Positions 1-7,082 are shown, counted from the first letter of the stretch. The stretch: DNA of 11,813 nt from Deferribacteraceae bacterium (GCA_031278965.1 JAITJJ010000120.1:1-11813), one strand, 5' to 3'. Program-made: numbers and translations. The notes: generated from the sequence alone by a model not told the origin.

Positions 1-114
1 CACAAACAGGACGCTCTCACCGCTGTAATCGGCGTTAATATCTTGGGCAATCTCTTTTATGCGGGCTTTAATTCTCTCTTCGCTTATTAATTCTTTTAAT
101 TCAGATTCGCTCAT
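1..114 (-). CDS. hpt: Hypoxanthine phosphoribosyltransferase, N-terminal 38 codons (partial)
   Basis: Purine salvage enzyme of the cytoplasm that joins hypoxanthine (and usually guanine) to PRPP to give IMP/GMP. Only the N-terminus is present, because the gene leaves the window at base 1 in an open frame. The visible peptide begins MSESELKELISEERIKARI and continues with EIAQDINADY and GESVLFV, the usual opening of bacterial Hpt (I-x-x-RI-x-x-[IL]A-x-x-I-x-x-DY). The active-site loops lie outside. The ATG (114-112) overlaps the tilS stop as ATGA, and a GGGAG ribosome binding site lies within the end of tilS, so the two are translationally coupled. tilS followed by hpt (often then ftsH) is a common bacterial order and supports the call. 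The partial length is the main limit. Confidence 0.85.
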   Translation of the reverse strand, partial: MSESELKELISEERIKARIKEIAQDINADYSGESVLFV

Positions 115-1364
115 TTCTCCCTATTTACTCTTACTTTTATGTCAAGCTCACTCTCTGATGCAAGGTGTTCCGACCATAAGATTTCATTGTCTTTTGCTGC
201 CACCACCACCACCCGATCCCTTAATATAAGAGGAAGTTTGATATCTGAAAAGAGTTTTTTTAACTTTTTCCCGCGAAATCTGTCCCCTTTTGCTCTCGTT
301 CTGACTATAAGCTCCCTCTCTTTCACCTCTTCAGGAAATTCAACCAGAATCCCGCGCTCCTTCACTTCAACGCTCAAGCTCCCCGGATATTTTATATAAT
401 AGAACGGCTTAAGCCACTCCGCGGGGAAAATGCGGACGGATTCCCCTGACACCTCCGCCTGATACCCCATAGGGAGTGAGAATCTGCGGGAAGCCGTATC
501 CTCCAGAGATTTTATAATAGCCCCTGAATGAACCTTCCCCCCCCTGCACAGCCGGGATACCCATTTGCCGATGATATAGCCCTGCTCGGCGTCCGACATC
601 TCTTCAAGCGCTGCGCGGTTTATCTCCACAAAATTATCCCCGCTGCTTTCCACAGAGCGCGCCGTGCGCTCCGAAAGCCAGAGAGAAAGACGGGCGGACT
701 CCTCTTGGATTCTGAAAACACTCTCTTTCATACTTTGCAGAAACGGAGCATAGGTGCGCACCATATTGCGGACATAGCTTAAATTGCCGTTTGTTGTGTC
801 GTAAATGGGGATAAGTTTATGCAGATCAAGAAACTCGTTCACCATCTCGGAAGTAACGGAGAGGAAAGGGCGCAATATGCCGGGGCTAACCGCCTCAATC
901 CCGCCTAAAGTATATACGGACGCCCCCGTAATGAGGTCGGTAAAAAAAGTTTCCAGTCTATCGTCCATAGTGTGGGCAGTTAATATATAGTCATAGCCGG
1001 AGTTCTCCCGCTCCTGCCTTAATGCCTCATAGCGCATCTTTCTTGCCGCGTATTCCGCCCCCCGCTCCTTCATCAGAGGGCTGACGCTGACATTTACGGT
1101 TCGGGTTTTAAAGTCTATCCTATTTTCCTCGCAATATCTGCGGCAGAAAGTTTCATCTCTCTCCGACTCTTCCCCCCGCAGCATATGGTTGATATGGACG
1201 GCGTGGATACGGGCATTAAGTATGTGCCCGTTGATTTTTAGGTAGTGCAGAAGAGCAAGAGAATCCTTTCCGCCAGAGAAAGCCACCGCAAGATTTTTAT
1301 CTTTTAATAAAAGCCAAATGCCCTCCAAAGGGGGATCAAACAATAAATTCCGGCGACTTGACAT
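111..1364 (-). CDS. tilS: tRNA(Ile)-lysidine synthetase
   Basis: Cytoplasmic enzyme that uses ATP and lysine to convert the wobble cytidine of tRNA-Ile(CAU) to lysidine, so that it reads AUA instead of AUG. The 417-aa protein has the PP-loop SGGKDS at residues 30-35 and the family signature HINHMLRGEESERDE around 57-72. A C-terminal region with GDRF and KKLKKLFSDIKLP matches the TilS C-terminal domain; the loop between GDRF and KKLKK is shorter than usual. The open frame extends upstream to 1448 inside pgi. I chose the ATG at 1364 because it puts the PP-loop at the normal distance from the N-terminus and has AAAAGG just upstream. This start lies inside pgi, giving a 29-bp overlap in different frames, and the gene overlaps hpt by 4 bp at its end. 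Length is close to the E. coli enzyme. Confidence 0.94.
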   Translation of the reverse strand: MSSRRNLLFDPPLEGIWLLLKDKNLAVAFSGGKDSLALLHYLKINGHILNARIHAVHINHMLRGEESERDETFCRRYCEENRIDFKTRTVNVSVSPLMKERGAEYAARKMRYEALRQERENSGYDYILTAHTMDDRLETFFTDLITGASVYTLGGIEAVSPGILRPFLSVTSEMVNEFLDLHKLIPIYDTTNGNLSYVRNMVRTYAPFLQSMKESVFRIQEESARLSLWLSERTARSVESSGDNFVEINRAALEEMSDAEQGYIIGKWVSRLCRGGKVHSGAIIKSLEDTASRRFSLPMGYQAEVSGESVRIFPAEWLKPFYYIKYPGSLSVEVKERGILVEFPEEVKERELIVRTRAKGDRFRGKKLKKLFSDIKLPLILRDRVVVVAAKDNEILWSEHLASESELDIKVRVNREK

Positions 1365-2694
1365 AAACCTTTTCAAACTCTTCTCTTTTATGTTCAAATC
1401 CTTGCCGCCCCATAAGCCCATAGGCAAAATCCTTCCCTTCTTCCACACCGGGTTGGTTGAAAGGGTCTATATCGTTTGCAAGCCCAATAACAGCGGTTAT
1501 ATATTGAAAGAGCATAAAAAGCTGACCAAGCGAGTAAGCGTCAAGCTGTTCAATATTAAGCCTGACAGACGGGCGTGACAAGGTGAAAAGCGCCCCTTCC
1601 GTCGCCGAGAGCTCCGTATTAAGGAGTTCTCCCACCTTATGCCCCACAATATAGGAGAAAGAATCGTGAACAGCGCTCTCCACCGCCCGGTCATGGTAGT
1701 GTTGGGCGAGGGATATAAAGGTAATAAATTTGTCGTCAGGCCCTTCCCTGAAGAGTTGAAGTTGAGAGTGCTGATCAATGGCGCCGGAGGTTCTTAGCGG
1801 AGTGGTTCCGAAATATACTTCACCGCCGGAATTCGTATAACGCTTGCCGAGACTCTCACCCCATAGCTGGCAATACCATTCGGCAAACTTCACAAGGCGG
1901 GATGAGTATGGCATCAATACATTTATGGGACGTTTCCCCATAAAATGCATATATATGGCGGCAAGAGTGAGCGTCTTACTCCAGTCCCCTTCCACAACGC
2001 TTGCCGCACCCGCCAGAAGCTTCTCGATATCCACCCCCAAAAGGGCGGCAGGGAGAAGCCCCACGGGGGATAAAACAGAAAAGCGCCCGCCTATAGAAGA
2101 AGGGAGAGCGATATTCGGTATGGCGTTTATATTGGCAAATTCCCTTAGGGGACCCTTTGACGGGTCAGTAATTATACAGAGGCGTTTTTTCATATCGTGC
2201 CCGGAGGCTTTAAGCCATTCATATACAAGGGAGAAGTTTATGGCGGTCTCAAGGGTGGATCCGGATTTGGATATTACTATAACGTATGTGTCCTCCGGAT
2301 TGCAGTATTTAAGCACACTGTATGCAATCCCCGGATCAGCGTTATCAAGTAGCCAATATCTTGGATAGGAGAGGCGATCCGCAAAGGAGAGGCTGTTATA
2401 GCCGCTGGGGAGGAGCGCATTGACAACCGCTTCAAAACCGAGGGCAGAGCCTCCTATCCCAATCACCACAAGATCGTTGTATTTATGCCCCTGCCCTTTG
2501 GCAATCGCTTTTATCTCGTCTAACTTCTGTTTCGGGAGTTCAGGAAAACCCACGCTTCCGTTTTTCACCATATCGGTGAGGATAGCTAACCCTTTTTGCG
2601 CCTTCCCCTTCTGGAATTCAAGCTCTTCGCTTGTAATGCCGGCGTTTAGCTTTTCCTTTACGGCAAAGTTGTAATCAATCGTCAACTTGTTCAT
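1336..2694 (-). CDS. pgi: Glucose-6-phosphate isomerase
   Basis: Interconverts glucose 6-phosphate and fructose 6-phosphate in glycolysis/gluconeogenesis, in the cytoplasm. The 452-aa protein shows GIGGSALG at 79-86, the SIS sugar-phosphate loop SKSGSTLET at 142-150, GGRFSVLSPVGLLP at 202-215, WGESLGK with the catalytic Glu near 280, GAIDQHSQLQ with the catalytic His near 309, and QPGVEEGK ending in the catalytic Lys near 421. All active-site motifs are present. The length is that of the shorter bacterial PGI group, not the roughly 550-aa E. coli type. The ATG at 2694 has an ideal AAGGAG site (2701-2706) with 6-base spacing. The gene starts 18 bp after the helicase stop and ends inside the tilS N-terminus, so it should be co-transcribed with both. 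Confidence 0.96.
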   Translation of the reverse strand: MNKLTIDYNFAVKEKLNAGITSEELEFQKGKAQKGLAILTDMVKNGSVGFPELPKQKLDEIKAIAKGQGHKYNDLVVIGIGGSALGFEAVVNALLPSGYNSLSFADRLSYPRYWLLDNADPGIAYSVLKYCNPEDTYVIVISKSGSTLETAINFSLVYEWLKASGHDMKKRLCIITDPSKGPLREFANINAIPNIALPSSIGGRFSVLSPVGLLPAALLGVDIEKLLAGAASVVEGDWSKTLTLAAIYMHFMGKRPINVLMPYSSRLVKFAEWYCQLWGESLGKRYTNSGGEVYFGTTPLRTSGAIDQHSQLQLFREGPDDKFITFISLAQHYHDRAVESAVHDSFSYIVGHKVGELLNTELSATEGALFTLSRPSVRLNIEQLDAYSLGQLFMLFQYITAVIGLANDIDPFNQPGVEEGKDFAYGLMGRQGFEHKREEFEKVYVKSPEFIV

Positions 2695-2712
2695 AATCAG
2701 CTCCTTATGCGG

Positions 2713-4476
2713 CTATCCGCAAAACTCTATCGCCTCTTTTATGGATACCGTTCTTCTTGTATTATCTAACACATCTAAGAAATACTTTCCATAAAATTTG
2801 TCAGCTATGCGGGTATCAAGCACAGCCAAAATCCCTTTATCGCTCTCGTGTCGGATAAGCCGCCCTGTCGCTTGCTTAAAATAGATAACCGCCCGCGGGA
2901 GGCTGAAATTCATAAAAGAGTTGCCGGTTGCTTTTTCCACCAACTCAGATCGGTAAACAAAATAAGGTTCGCGAAAGTTCTCAAAAGGGAGCTTGTCAAT
3001 CAATACCGCCCTAAAATCCCCGCCGGCAAGGTCAAGCCCCTCCCGCAGGATTGCGCATCCGATGAGGATAATATTATCCTTGCCTGTGTATACCTTCCAA
3101 TTCCCTTCATTCTGGGAAACAACCTCTTTCTTGTGCTGTTTAACGCGGAAAAAGTCTATTAGCTCATCCATCCTTGCAATGCTGTTGCATATCACAAGGA
3201 CTGAACCGCTTACGCCTTTTATAAGCTCAAGCATTATGGAGTTCTTTTCGTTGTCATAACACCTTTTGGGTACAAATAAAAGCGCCTGTTTGCTCATATT
3301 GAACACCCTGGGGAGGATGGCGGTTTTAATCTTCTTCTCTTTTAAGCTGAGGGAGTTTAAAAAGTAGTCAAAAGAACCTTGAGCAGCAAGGGTTGCGCTT
3401 ATAAATACTGCTGATTGGGCGGTTTTCTCAAGCCCCGCCATAAACTCCTCGCCGAACTCTTTGGGGATATAGCGGATAAAGAGATCGCTCTGACGGATAT
3501 CCGCATAGCGCAAACCTTCCCTATCGCTTTCAAGGGCGTTAAAAACATCAATCCAATTGTTAAGCTCTGTTGAAACATCCTCATCGTTAAGTCTCTCCGC
3601 CATAAGGGAGGCTCTGTCCATAAAATCTCTCACTCCACCCCTAATATCCCCGTAGGCGGTTTTTCCTTCCGTTACAAGTTTCCAGAGGAGAGCAGCGCTT
3701 GTTTCAAACTCTTTATACTCCTTATGTGGGATAGCGGTTTTATAAGCGGTAAAAATATTCAGAACACCTTGAACTCTAAACTCCGCCCCCGCAAAGAGCG
3801 GGAATATATCAACAAGGGCGTGCGCCTCATCAAAGATTATGTGATCCGCTTTATATAAAATATCTTTTCTCTCACTGTCCAAAGCAACTATCATATTCGC
3901 AAGCTGAAGGTGGTGGTTGGTTATCACAATATCCGCTTTGTTGGCAAGGTTTCTGGCAAGTTCAAAGGGGCAGACGGAGAGGTATTCGCACTTATTGCGA
4001 AGGCATTGATAGCTTGAAGCGCTCATAAGATCCGCTGTCTTTCGGTCAATGTAAGAGGGCACTTCCAGCACATCTTCGGTGCTTGCCTGGTACCAATCAA
4101 TAACATCGCTGTAGTAAGAGGTGCTGGAGTATATATATTTGCGGATTCTATGAGGGCAAACATAGTTTTTGCGCCCCTTCAGCATCTCCACCTGCAAAGG
4201 GGGAAAAAGCTGCTCCACAATGGGAATATCTTTTTTAAGGAGTTGAAACATAAGCTGTTTGGTTTTCGTGGAAATAATAACCCGCTTCCCCTGCGAAAAG
4301 GATGGGATAAGGTAAGAAAAAGTTTTACCGCTCCCCGTGGGAGCTTCCAAGGCGATATTGGTGAAACTCTTAAACGCGTCATTGATAAGCTCCGCCGCCT
4401 CAATCTGGGTAACTCTGGGGTGGTAGCCATCGAGCTTTGAGGCGAGCATGTCGGGTTCTAAAAAGTATCTTTCCAT
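2713..4476 (-). CDS. dinG: DinG-family Fe-S superfamily 2 DNA helicase
   Basis: ATP-dependent 5'-3' DNA helicase of the XPD/DinG family, expected to unwind D-loops, R-loops or forked DNA in repair. The 587-aa protein has Walker A APTGSGKT at 45-52, four Fe-S cysteines at about 107, 158, 163 and 169 (the last three spaced C-x4-C-x5-C as in E. coli DinG), the DEAH box at 216-219, and a C-terminal motif VI QATGRLIRHESD. There is no N-terminal exonuclease domain of the kind found in Gram-positive DinG. The frame also contains a TTG at 4512, but that TTG is part of the -35 hexamer, so the ATG at 4476 is preferred. It has no ribosome binding site, consistent with a leaderless message. First gene of the operon with pgi, tilS and hpt. 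A YoaA-like paralogue cannot be excluded, so the symbol is family-level. Confidence 0.87.
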   Translation of the reverse strand: MERYFLEPDMLASKLDGYHPRVTQIEAAELINDAFKSFTNIALEAPTGSGKTFSYLIPSFSQGKRVIISTKTKQLMFQLLKKDIPIVEQLFPPLQVEMLKGRKNYVCPHRIRKYIYSSTSYYSDVIDWYQASTEDVLEVPSYIDRKTADLMSASSYQCLRNKCEYLSVCPFELARNLANKADIVITNHHLQLANMIVALDSERKDILYKADHIIFDEAHALVDIFPLFAGAEFRVQGVLNIFTAYKTAIPHKEYKEFETSAALLWKLVTEGKTAYGDIRGGVRDFMDRASLMAERLNDEDVSTELNNWIDVFNALESDREGLRYADIRQSDLFIRYIPKEFGEEFMAGLEKTAQSAVFISATLAAQGSFDYFLNSLSLKEKKIKTAILPRVFNMSKQALLFVPKRCYDNEKNSIMLELIKGVSGSVLVICNSIARMDELIDFFRVKQHKKEVVSQNEGNWKVYTGKDNIILIGCAILREGLDLAGGDFRAVLIDKLPFENFREPYFVYRSELVEKATGNSFMNFSLPRAVIYFKQATGRLIRHESDKGILAVLDTRIADKFYGKYFLDVLDNTRRTVSIKEAIEFCG

Positions 4477-4483
4477 CGCGGGA

Positions 4484-4512
4484 ATTCTACCTTTACAAAA
4501 GGTTTTTGTCAA
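4484..4512 (-). promoter_or_regulatory. Sigma70-type promoter of the helicase-pgi-tilS-hpt operon
   Basis: On the minus strand a perfect -35 TTGACA (4512-4507) is followed by a 17-base spacer and a -10 TAGAAT (4489-4484), one mismatch from consensus. Seven bases (TCCCGCG) separate the -10 from the helicase ATG, so the predicted first transcribed base is 4477 or 4476, the base before or the A of the start codon. The transcript would be leaderless or have a one-base leader. The placement explains why no ribosome binding site precedes the ATG. Confidence 0.78.
4489..4503. promoter_or_regulatory. Palindrome inside the helicase promoter spacer (candidate operator)
   Basis: ACCTTT-ACA-AAAGGT is a perfect 6-bp inverted repeat with a 3-bp centre. 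It lies between the -35 and -10 hexamers of the helicase promoter and overlaps the first base of the -10. A dimeric repressor bound there would block RNA polymerase. It matches neither the proteobacterial LexA box (CTGT-N8-ACAG) nor the Gram-positive one (GAAC-N4-GTTC). The regulator is unknown; the adjacent XRE-type gene is one candidate by position only. Confidence 0.45.
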
Positions 4513-4565
4513 CTTGAGTCTATTTGGGCGGGGAGGAAACGGAATTGAAAGTCGGCATCATAGCG

Positions 4566-4582
4566 AGGGGGCTTAGCCCCCT
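4566..4582. terminator. GC-rich hairpin between the HTH gene and the helicase promoter
   Basis: AGGGGGC-TTA-GCCCCCT is a perfect 7-bp stem with a 3-base loop, placed 64 bp after the HTH gene stop and 54 bp before the helicase promoter. That is where a terminator for the HTH gene would be expected. In the minus direction no U-run follows; in the plus direction only TTAT follows. It may therefore be a factor-assisted terminator, or another structural element. Confidence 0.45.
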
Positions 4583-4646
4583 TTATAACGGTCTGAACGG
4601 CAAAATTATGACTTATGCAAGTGAAAGGATAGTGACTGCAGCAAGA

Positions 4647-5594
4647 TTACTCTTCTTCAGAGGAATCGCTGTCAATATAAAAATCAGATTCATCCAATTT
4701 CACAGAAATCCCCAGTTTTTCCATTATTAAGGGCAATACTTGGTGGATTAACCTCATTCCGGTTAAAAGTTCATTCATATAAATATCAGGGTGTACTCTG
4801 GTACTATTGAAGCCAAGACTTTCTGCCTCAGCATTGTGCCCGAGTTTATTGCTTGAACGATATACCAGATCAAGAAGTTCCGCTCTCAACGGAATACCAG
4901 CGCTCAATGTTTTATTTTTAAGGATTGTTAGCCAATCTTTATAATCCTTTAATATTGACCGCTTAAATTCGGAGAAATTCGGCGCAAACTTCTCATCCAC
5001 ATTAACCTTACAGGCGGCAAGATACATTAAATAAAATTCAATATTTTCAGCGGGAGTATCGCACAGATCCAGAGCGTCATTATTTATCAATTCATTAACG
5101 TAGGCAGCATAAAAGCCCCATACATCATTAAGTGATATAAATATTCTATAGATCAGATCAGCAAACCGATTTTTTCCGACTAACTCAAATACATCGTCTT
5201 CGTAGTCCAATTCCAGCTCTTTCGGGAATTTTTTAGGAATAGAAATCCCCATTTTAGTGAGAATAATAAATATCTCATAACCTAAGAAACCCTCCTCGTC
5301 TAGCAATGGGACAGTGTCATACCCTGTTTCTTCCTCAGCCAATGCCTCATCTGCTAAATAGTGTATGAGCTTATCCCATTTTAAGGCTTCAGCAACTGTA
5401 TCTGACATCAGAACAAACTCAGGATTCATTTCTCCGATATTTGTGAACTCCCTTAATTTCTTTTCAACTTCGGAAGACATGTACTCACCCTGCTTCCATT
5501 TGGTTATCTGTGTGGGAGATACATTCAGTTTTGATGCCAATTCTTTCTGAGTAAAAGATGATATCCTAAGGACTAATTCTATTAAAGCTTTTAT
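4647..5594 (-). CDS. XRE-type helix-turn-helix protein with large unknown C-terminal region
   Basis: Probable DNA-binding regulator. Residues about 4-37, counted from the proposed AUA start, form a Cro/C1-type HTH: IELVLRISSFTQKELASKLN, then VSPTQITKWKQGE, with the usual Q-K-E-L-A turn and recognition helix. The remaining roughly 270 residues are rich in Glu, Asp and aromatic residues, have no signal peptide or membrane segment, and end in an acidic DSDSSEEE tail. I do not recognise that domain. The only conventional in-frame start is a TTG at 5540, which would delete helix 1 and part of helix 2. The frame stays open upstream to ATA at 5594-5592, with AGGAG (5607-5603) 8 bases before it. No ATG, GTG or TTG lies between the upstream stop and that TTG. 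Either a rare AUA start is used or the start codon has been lost. The gene is visibly more AT-rich than its neighbours, suggesting later acquisition. It is transcribed alone. Confidence 0.72.
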   Translation of the reverse strand: MKALIELVLRISSFTQKELASKLNVSPTQITKWKQGEYMSSEVEKKLREFTNIGEMNPEFVLMSDTVAEALKWDKLIHYLADEALAEEETGYDTVPLLDEEGFLGYEIFIILTKMGISIPKKFPKELELDYEDDVFELVGKNRFADLIYRIFISLNDVWGFYAAYVNELINNDALDLCDTPAENIEFYLMYLAACKVNVDEKFAPNFSEFKRSILKDYKDWLTILKNKTLSAGIPLRAELLDLVYRSSNKLGHNAEAESLGFNSTRVHPDIYMNELLTGMRLIHQVLPLIMEKLGISVKLDESDFYIDSDSSEEE

Positions 5595-5644
5595 AGTAAT
5601 AACTCCTATTTTTTTATTTAATATAGTAGCTATAATAATATAAA

Positions 5645-5676
5645 TTTACTAAATTTGCTAAACAGGGCAGTATCAA
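5645..5676 (-). promoter_or_regulatory. Candidate promoter and tandem operator of the HTH gene
   Basis: On the minus strand TTGATA (5676-5671) and TTTAGT (5653-5648) are 17 bases apart, a plausible though imperfect -35/-10 pair. The -10 falls within two directly adjacent 9-bp repeats, TTTAGCAAA (5662-5654) and TTTAGTAAA (5653-5645), the second of which is a palindrome around its central base. This arrangement would suit autorepression by the HTH protein. The leader to the proposed AUA start would be about 45 bases. The region is AT-rich, so chance repeats are possible. Confidence 0.4.
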
Positions 5677-5678
5677 GA

Positions 5679-5894
5679 TTATTGTTCTCCCCCTGCATCA
5701 GTATTTTTTATGCTTCCCCTATTTTCACTGTCGGCAGGATATTTTCCTTTGTCTAGGATGGAATATAGGATAAGCCGTGAGAGGAGTGCAGTTCGGAAAG
5801 TTCCAGAAGGGTTTCTAAATTGGGAACGACAGACAGAGAGATAGTTCGGAGCGCCAGCGGCGTGATTAATGATATAACTTTCAGACAATTTCAC
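5679..5894 (-). CDS. Doubtful 71-codon ORF after the first SDR gene
   Basis: The frame starts with GTG overlapping the SDR stop as GTGA and runs 71 codons. It has no recognisable family, no clear ribosome binding site and no transmembrane segment. The residue mix (many Ser, Arg and Asn, no strong periodicity) looks as much like chance reading as like a protein. It is reported because it fills the roughly 300-bp stretch between the HTH gene and the SDR and is placed for translational coupling. It could be a decayed gene tail. I see no RNA gene in this stretch. Confidence 0.2.
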   Translation of the reverse strand: MKLSESYIINHAAGAPNYLSVCRSQFRNPSGTFRTALLSRLILYSILDKGKYPADSENRGSIKNTDAGGEQ

Positions 5895-6922
5895 GGCAAC
5901 AGCTTTATCAGCTTCAATATCCCCTGTTTCAGGGCGGAGCGATGAGCGCTTGCACCCTGTCCCGCATATGTTAAGCTCTCTTTATTTTTTAAATACCAAT
6001 CGTAGCTTTCGCATATCATCTGATTATTGGAATAGCGAGGAGTGAAATCCAATTCAGTTTTTATTTTAGAGTTATCAAAATACATGGAACGTCCATACAT
6101 CAGCCAATGATAATCGCTCAAAGGGGAGAGCCTTAGCTTCCCCGTTATCTTCATGGCAAATACGGCAAGTCCCATCGGAACAGAACGGACTTTTGCGCCG
6201 GTAGCCGCATAGTCGCACAATCCCTGTAAAAGCTCTCTCATAGTGCCGTATTCAACGGCGCCGGAGTTGTAAAAGGATGCTCCGGCGCGCTCCCCCGCCC
6301 TAATGCAAACCTCAGCCAGATCATCACTGTGCACAAATTGATAGATATTATCGCCTTTTCCCAGGACAGGAATCTTTGCCCCTTCGCTTACCCATTCAAA
6401 AAGAATTTGAAAAATCCCAAGCCGTCCATGCCCTAAAATTGTGCGCGGGCGAACTATACTAACATCAAGCCCTTTTTTTATATACTCTCCGCATATCTCT
6501 TCCGCTTGAAACTTTGCTCTGCCGTAGGCCTCCGCAGGGGCGGGAAAGGTATTCTCGGTAACGGGCAAAACGCTTGGGACACCAAATACGGCGCTTGAGG
6601 ACGTGTGTACAACTTTGCCGACTCCGTTATGCCCGCAGGCTCTCAGTAAGTTCTCCGTCCCGCCGATGTTTACCGACTGGAAAAGGTGATGATCCTTTGC
6701 CAAAGGAACCTGTGCAACATTGTGGTGCACAACATCCGCTCCGCGGCACGCTTGCAATACGGCTTCATAATCCCTTATATCGCCTTTTATAAATTCCGCA
6801 TCTTTAGGACGATCGTCCGCGTCATTCAGATCAAAAATGCGGCAGACATAGCCTCGCTCCAAAAGTTTTTTAACCAATACAGAACCAAAGTATCCCGAAC
6901 CGCCGGTAATCAGAGCTAACAT
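5891..6922 (-). CDS. Extended SDR, NAD(P)-dependent epimerase/dehydratase family (paralogue 1)
   Basis: Cytoplasmic or membrane-peripheral oxidoreductase of the extended short-chain dehydrogenase family. The 343-aa protein has the nucleotide loop GGSGYFG at 7-13, an acidic residue after strand 2 (Asp31) suggesting NAD preference, GDIRD at 47-51, SSS at 108-110 and the catalytic pair Tyr133/Lys137 in YGRAK. The substrate could be a nucleotide sugar or a sterol-like/polyprenyl-linked alcohol; the sequence does not decide. It shares blocks such as RLGIFQILFEW, ESYDWY and the C-terminal HRS-x-x-KQGIL helix with the divergent SDR at 7206, by eye a little under half identical. The ATG at 6922 has no good ribosome binding site of its own and overlaps a leader ORF, so coupled translation is likely. 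Confidence 0.88.
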   Translation of the reverse strand: MLALITGGSGYFGSVLVKKLLERGYVCRIFDLNDADDRPKDAEFIKGDIRDYEAVLQACRGADVVHHNVAQVPLAKDHHLFQSVNIGGTENLLRACGHNGVGKVVHTSSSAVFGVPSVLPVTENTFPAPAEAYGRAKFQAEEICGEYIKKGLDVSIVRPRTILGHGRLGIFQILFEWVSEGAKIPVLGKGDNIYQFVHSDDLAEVCIRAGERAGASFYNSGAVEYGTMRELLQGLCDYAATGAKVRSVPMGLAVFAMKITGKLRLSPLSDYHWLMYGRSMYFDNSKIKTELDFTPRYSNNQMICESYDWYLKNKESLTYAGQGASAHRSALKQGILKLIKLLP

Positions 6923-6975
6923 ATACAGTGCCCACGGTTTACTTCTTCCGTGGTTTTCTTTATTTTGTGTCCCAT
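6916..6975 (-). CDS. 19-codon leader ORF overlapping the start of SDR paralogue 1
   Basis: ATG at 6975 is preceded by GAGGAG (6987-6982) with ideal 6-base spacing, the best ribosome binding site in this region. The peptide is MGHKIKKTTEEVNRGHCIC, ending at TAG (6918-6916), which lies just past the SDR ATG (6922-6920), so the two frames overlap by 7 bases. The SDR has no strong site of its own, so ribosomes finishing the leader probably re-initiate on it. The peptide resembles no known attenuator leader, having no run of one amino acid. It could also be the old start region of a longer protein after a frameshift. Confidence 0.5.
   Translation of the reverse strand: MGHKIKKTTEEVNRGHCIC
6932..6953. 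repeat. Hairpin in the leader of SDR paralogue 1
   Basis: CCACGG and CCGTGG form a perfect 6-bp inverted repeat around a 10-base loop. In the SDR mRNA the hairpin lies inside the leader ORF, ending 9 bases before the SDR start codon, where it could limit initiation unless translating ribosomes open it. Read on the plus strand the same hairpin is followed by TTTTCTTTATTTT, like an intrinsic terminator, but no plus-strand gene ends there. Confidence 0.45.
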
Positions 6976-6992
6976 ATTAATCTCCTCGTCAC

Positions 6993-7020
6993 TTTTAAAA
7001 CCTACGTTTTTTCTGATCAC
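6993..7020 (-). promoter_or_regulatory. Conserved leader element, copy 1 (in front of SDR paralogue 1)
   Basis: Read on the minus strand, this 28-base element runs GTGATCA, four variable bases, AAACGTAGG and TTTTAAAA. The same order of blocks occurs in front of the divergent paralogue at 7140-7166. It lies 5 bases before the GAGGAG of the leader ORF, which suggests it is in the 5' untranslated RNA or at the very downstream edge of a promoter. TGATCA and TTTTAAAA are themselves palindromes. Function unknown; candidates are a shared operator or an RNA-level site. Confidence 0.6.
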
Positions 7021-7082
7021 CTAAATCGCCCGTATGTTACAAATTTCTCTCTCTTCCCAGAAAGCTAAAAAAACTTCTGCTT

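Noticed and set aside
1365..1448. N-terminal extension of TilS by 28 codons to the first in-frame start
   Set aside because: It would put the PP-loop unusually far from the N-terminus and overlap pgi by over 110 bp. The ATG at 1364 gives the family-typical start with an acceptable ribosome binding site.
4477..4512. TTG start for the helicase at 4512
   Set aside because: That TTG is the first half of a perfect TTGACA -35 element, and the extra 12 residues do not resemble the family N-terminus.
4524..4730. Plus-strand 68-codon ORF running into the HTH gene end
   Set aside because: It crosses the GC hairpin, has no family resemblance or good ribosome binding site, and overlaps the real minus-strand gene.
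5655..5700. Terminator hairpin CAGGG/CCCTG after the 71-codon ORF
   Set aside because: The stem is only 5 bp with a loop of over 20 bases and no proper U-run.
6932..6960. Intrinsic terminator on the plus strand (hairpin plus T-rich tract)
   Set aside because: No plus-strand gene ends upstream of it, and the T tract is interrupted. The hairpin is better read as part of the minus-strand leader, though antisense termination is not excluded.
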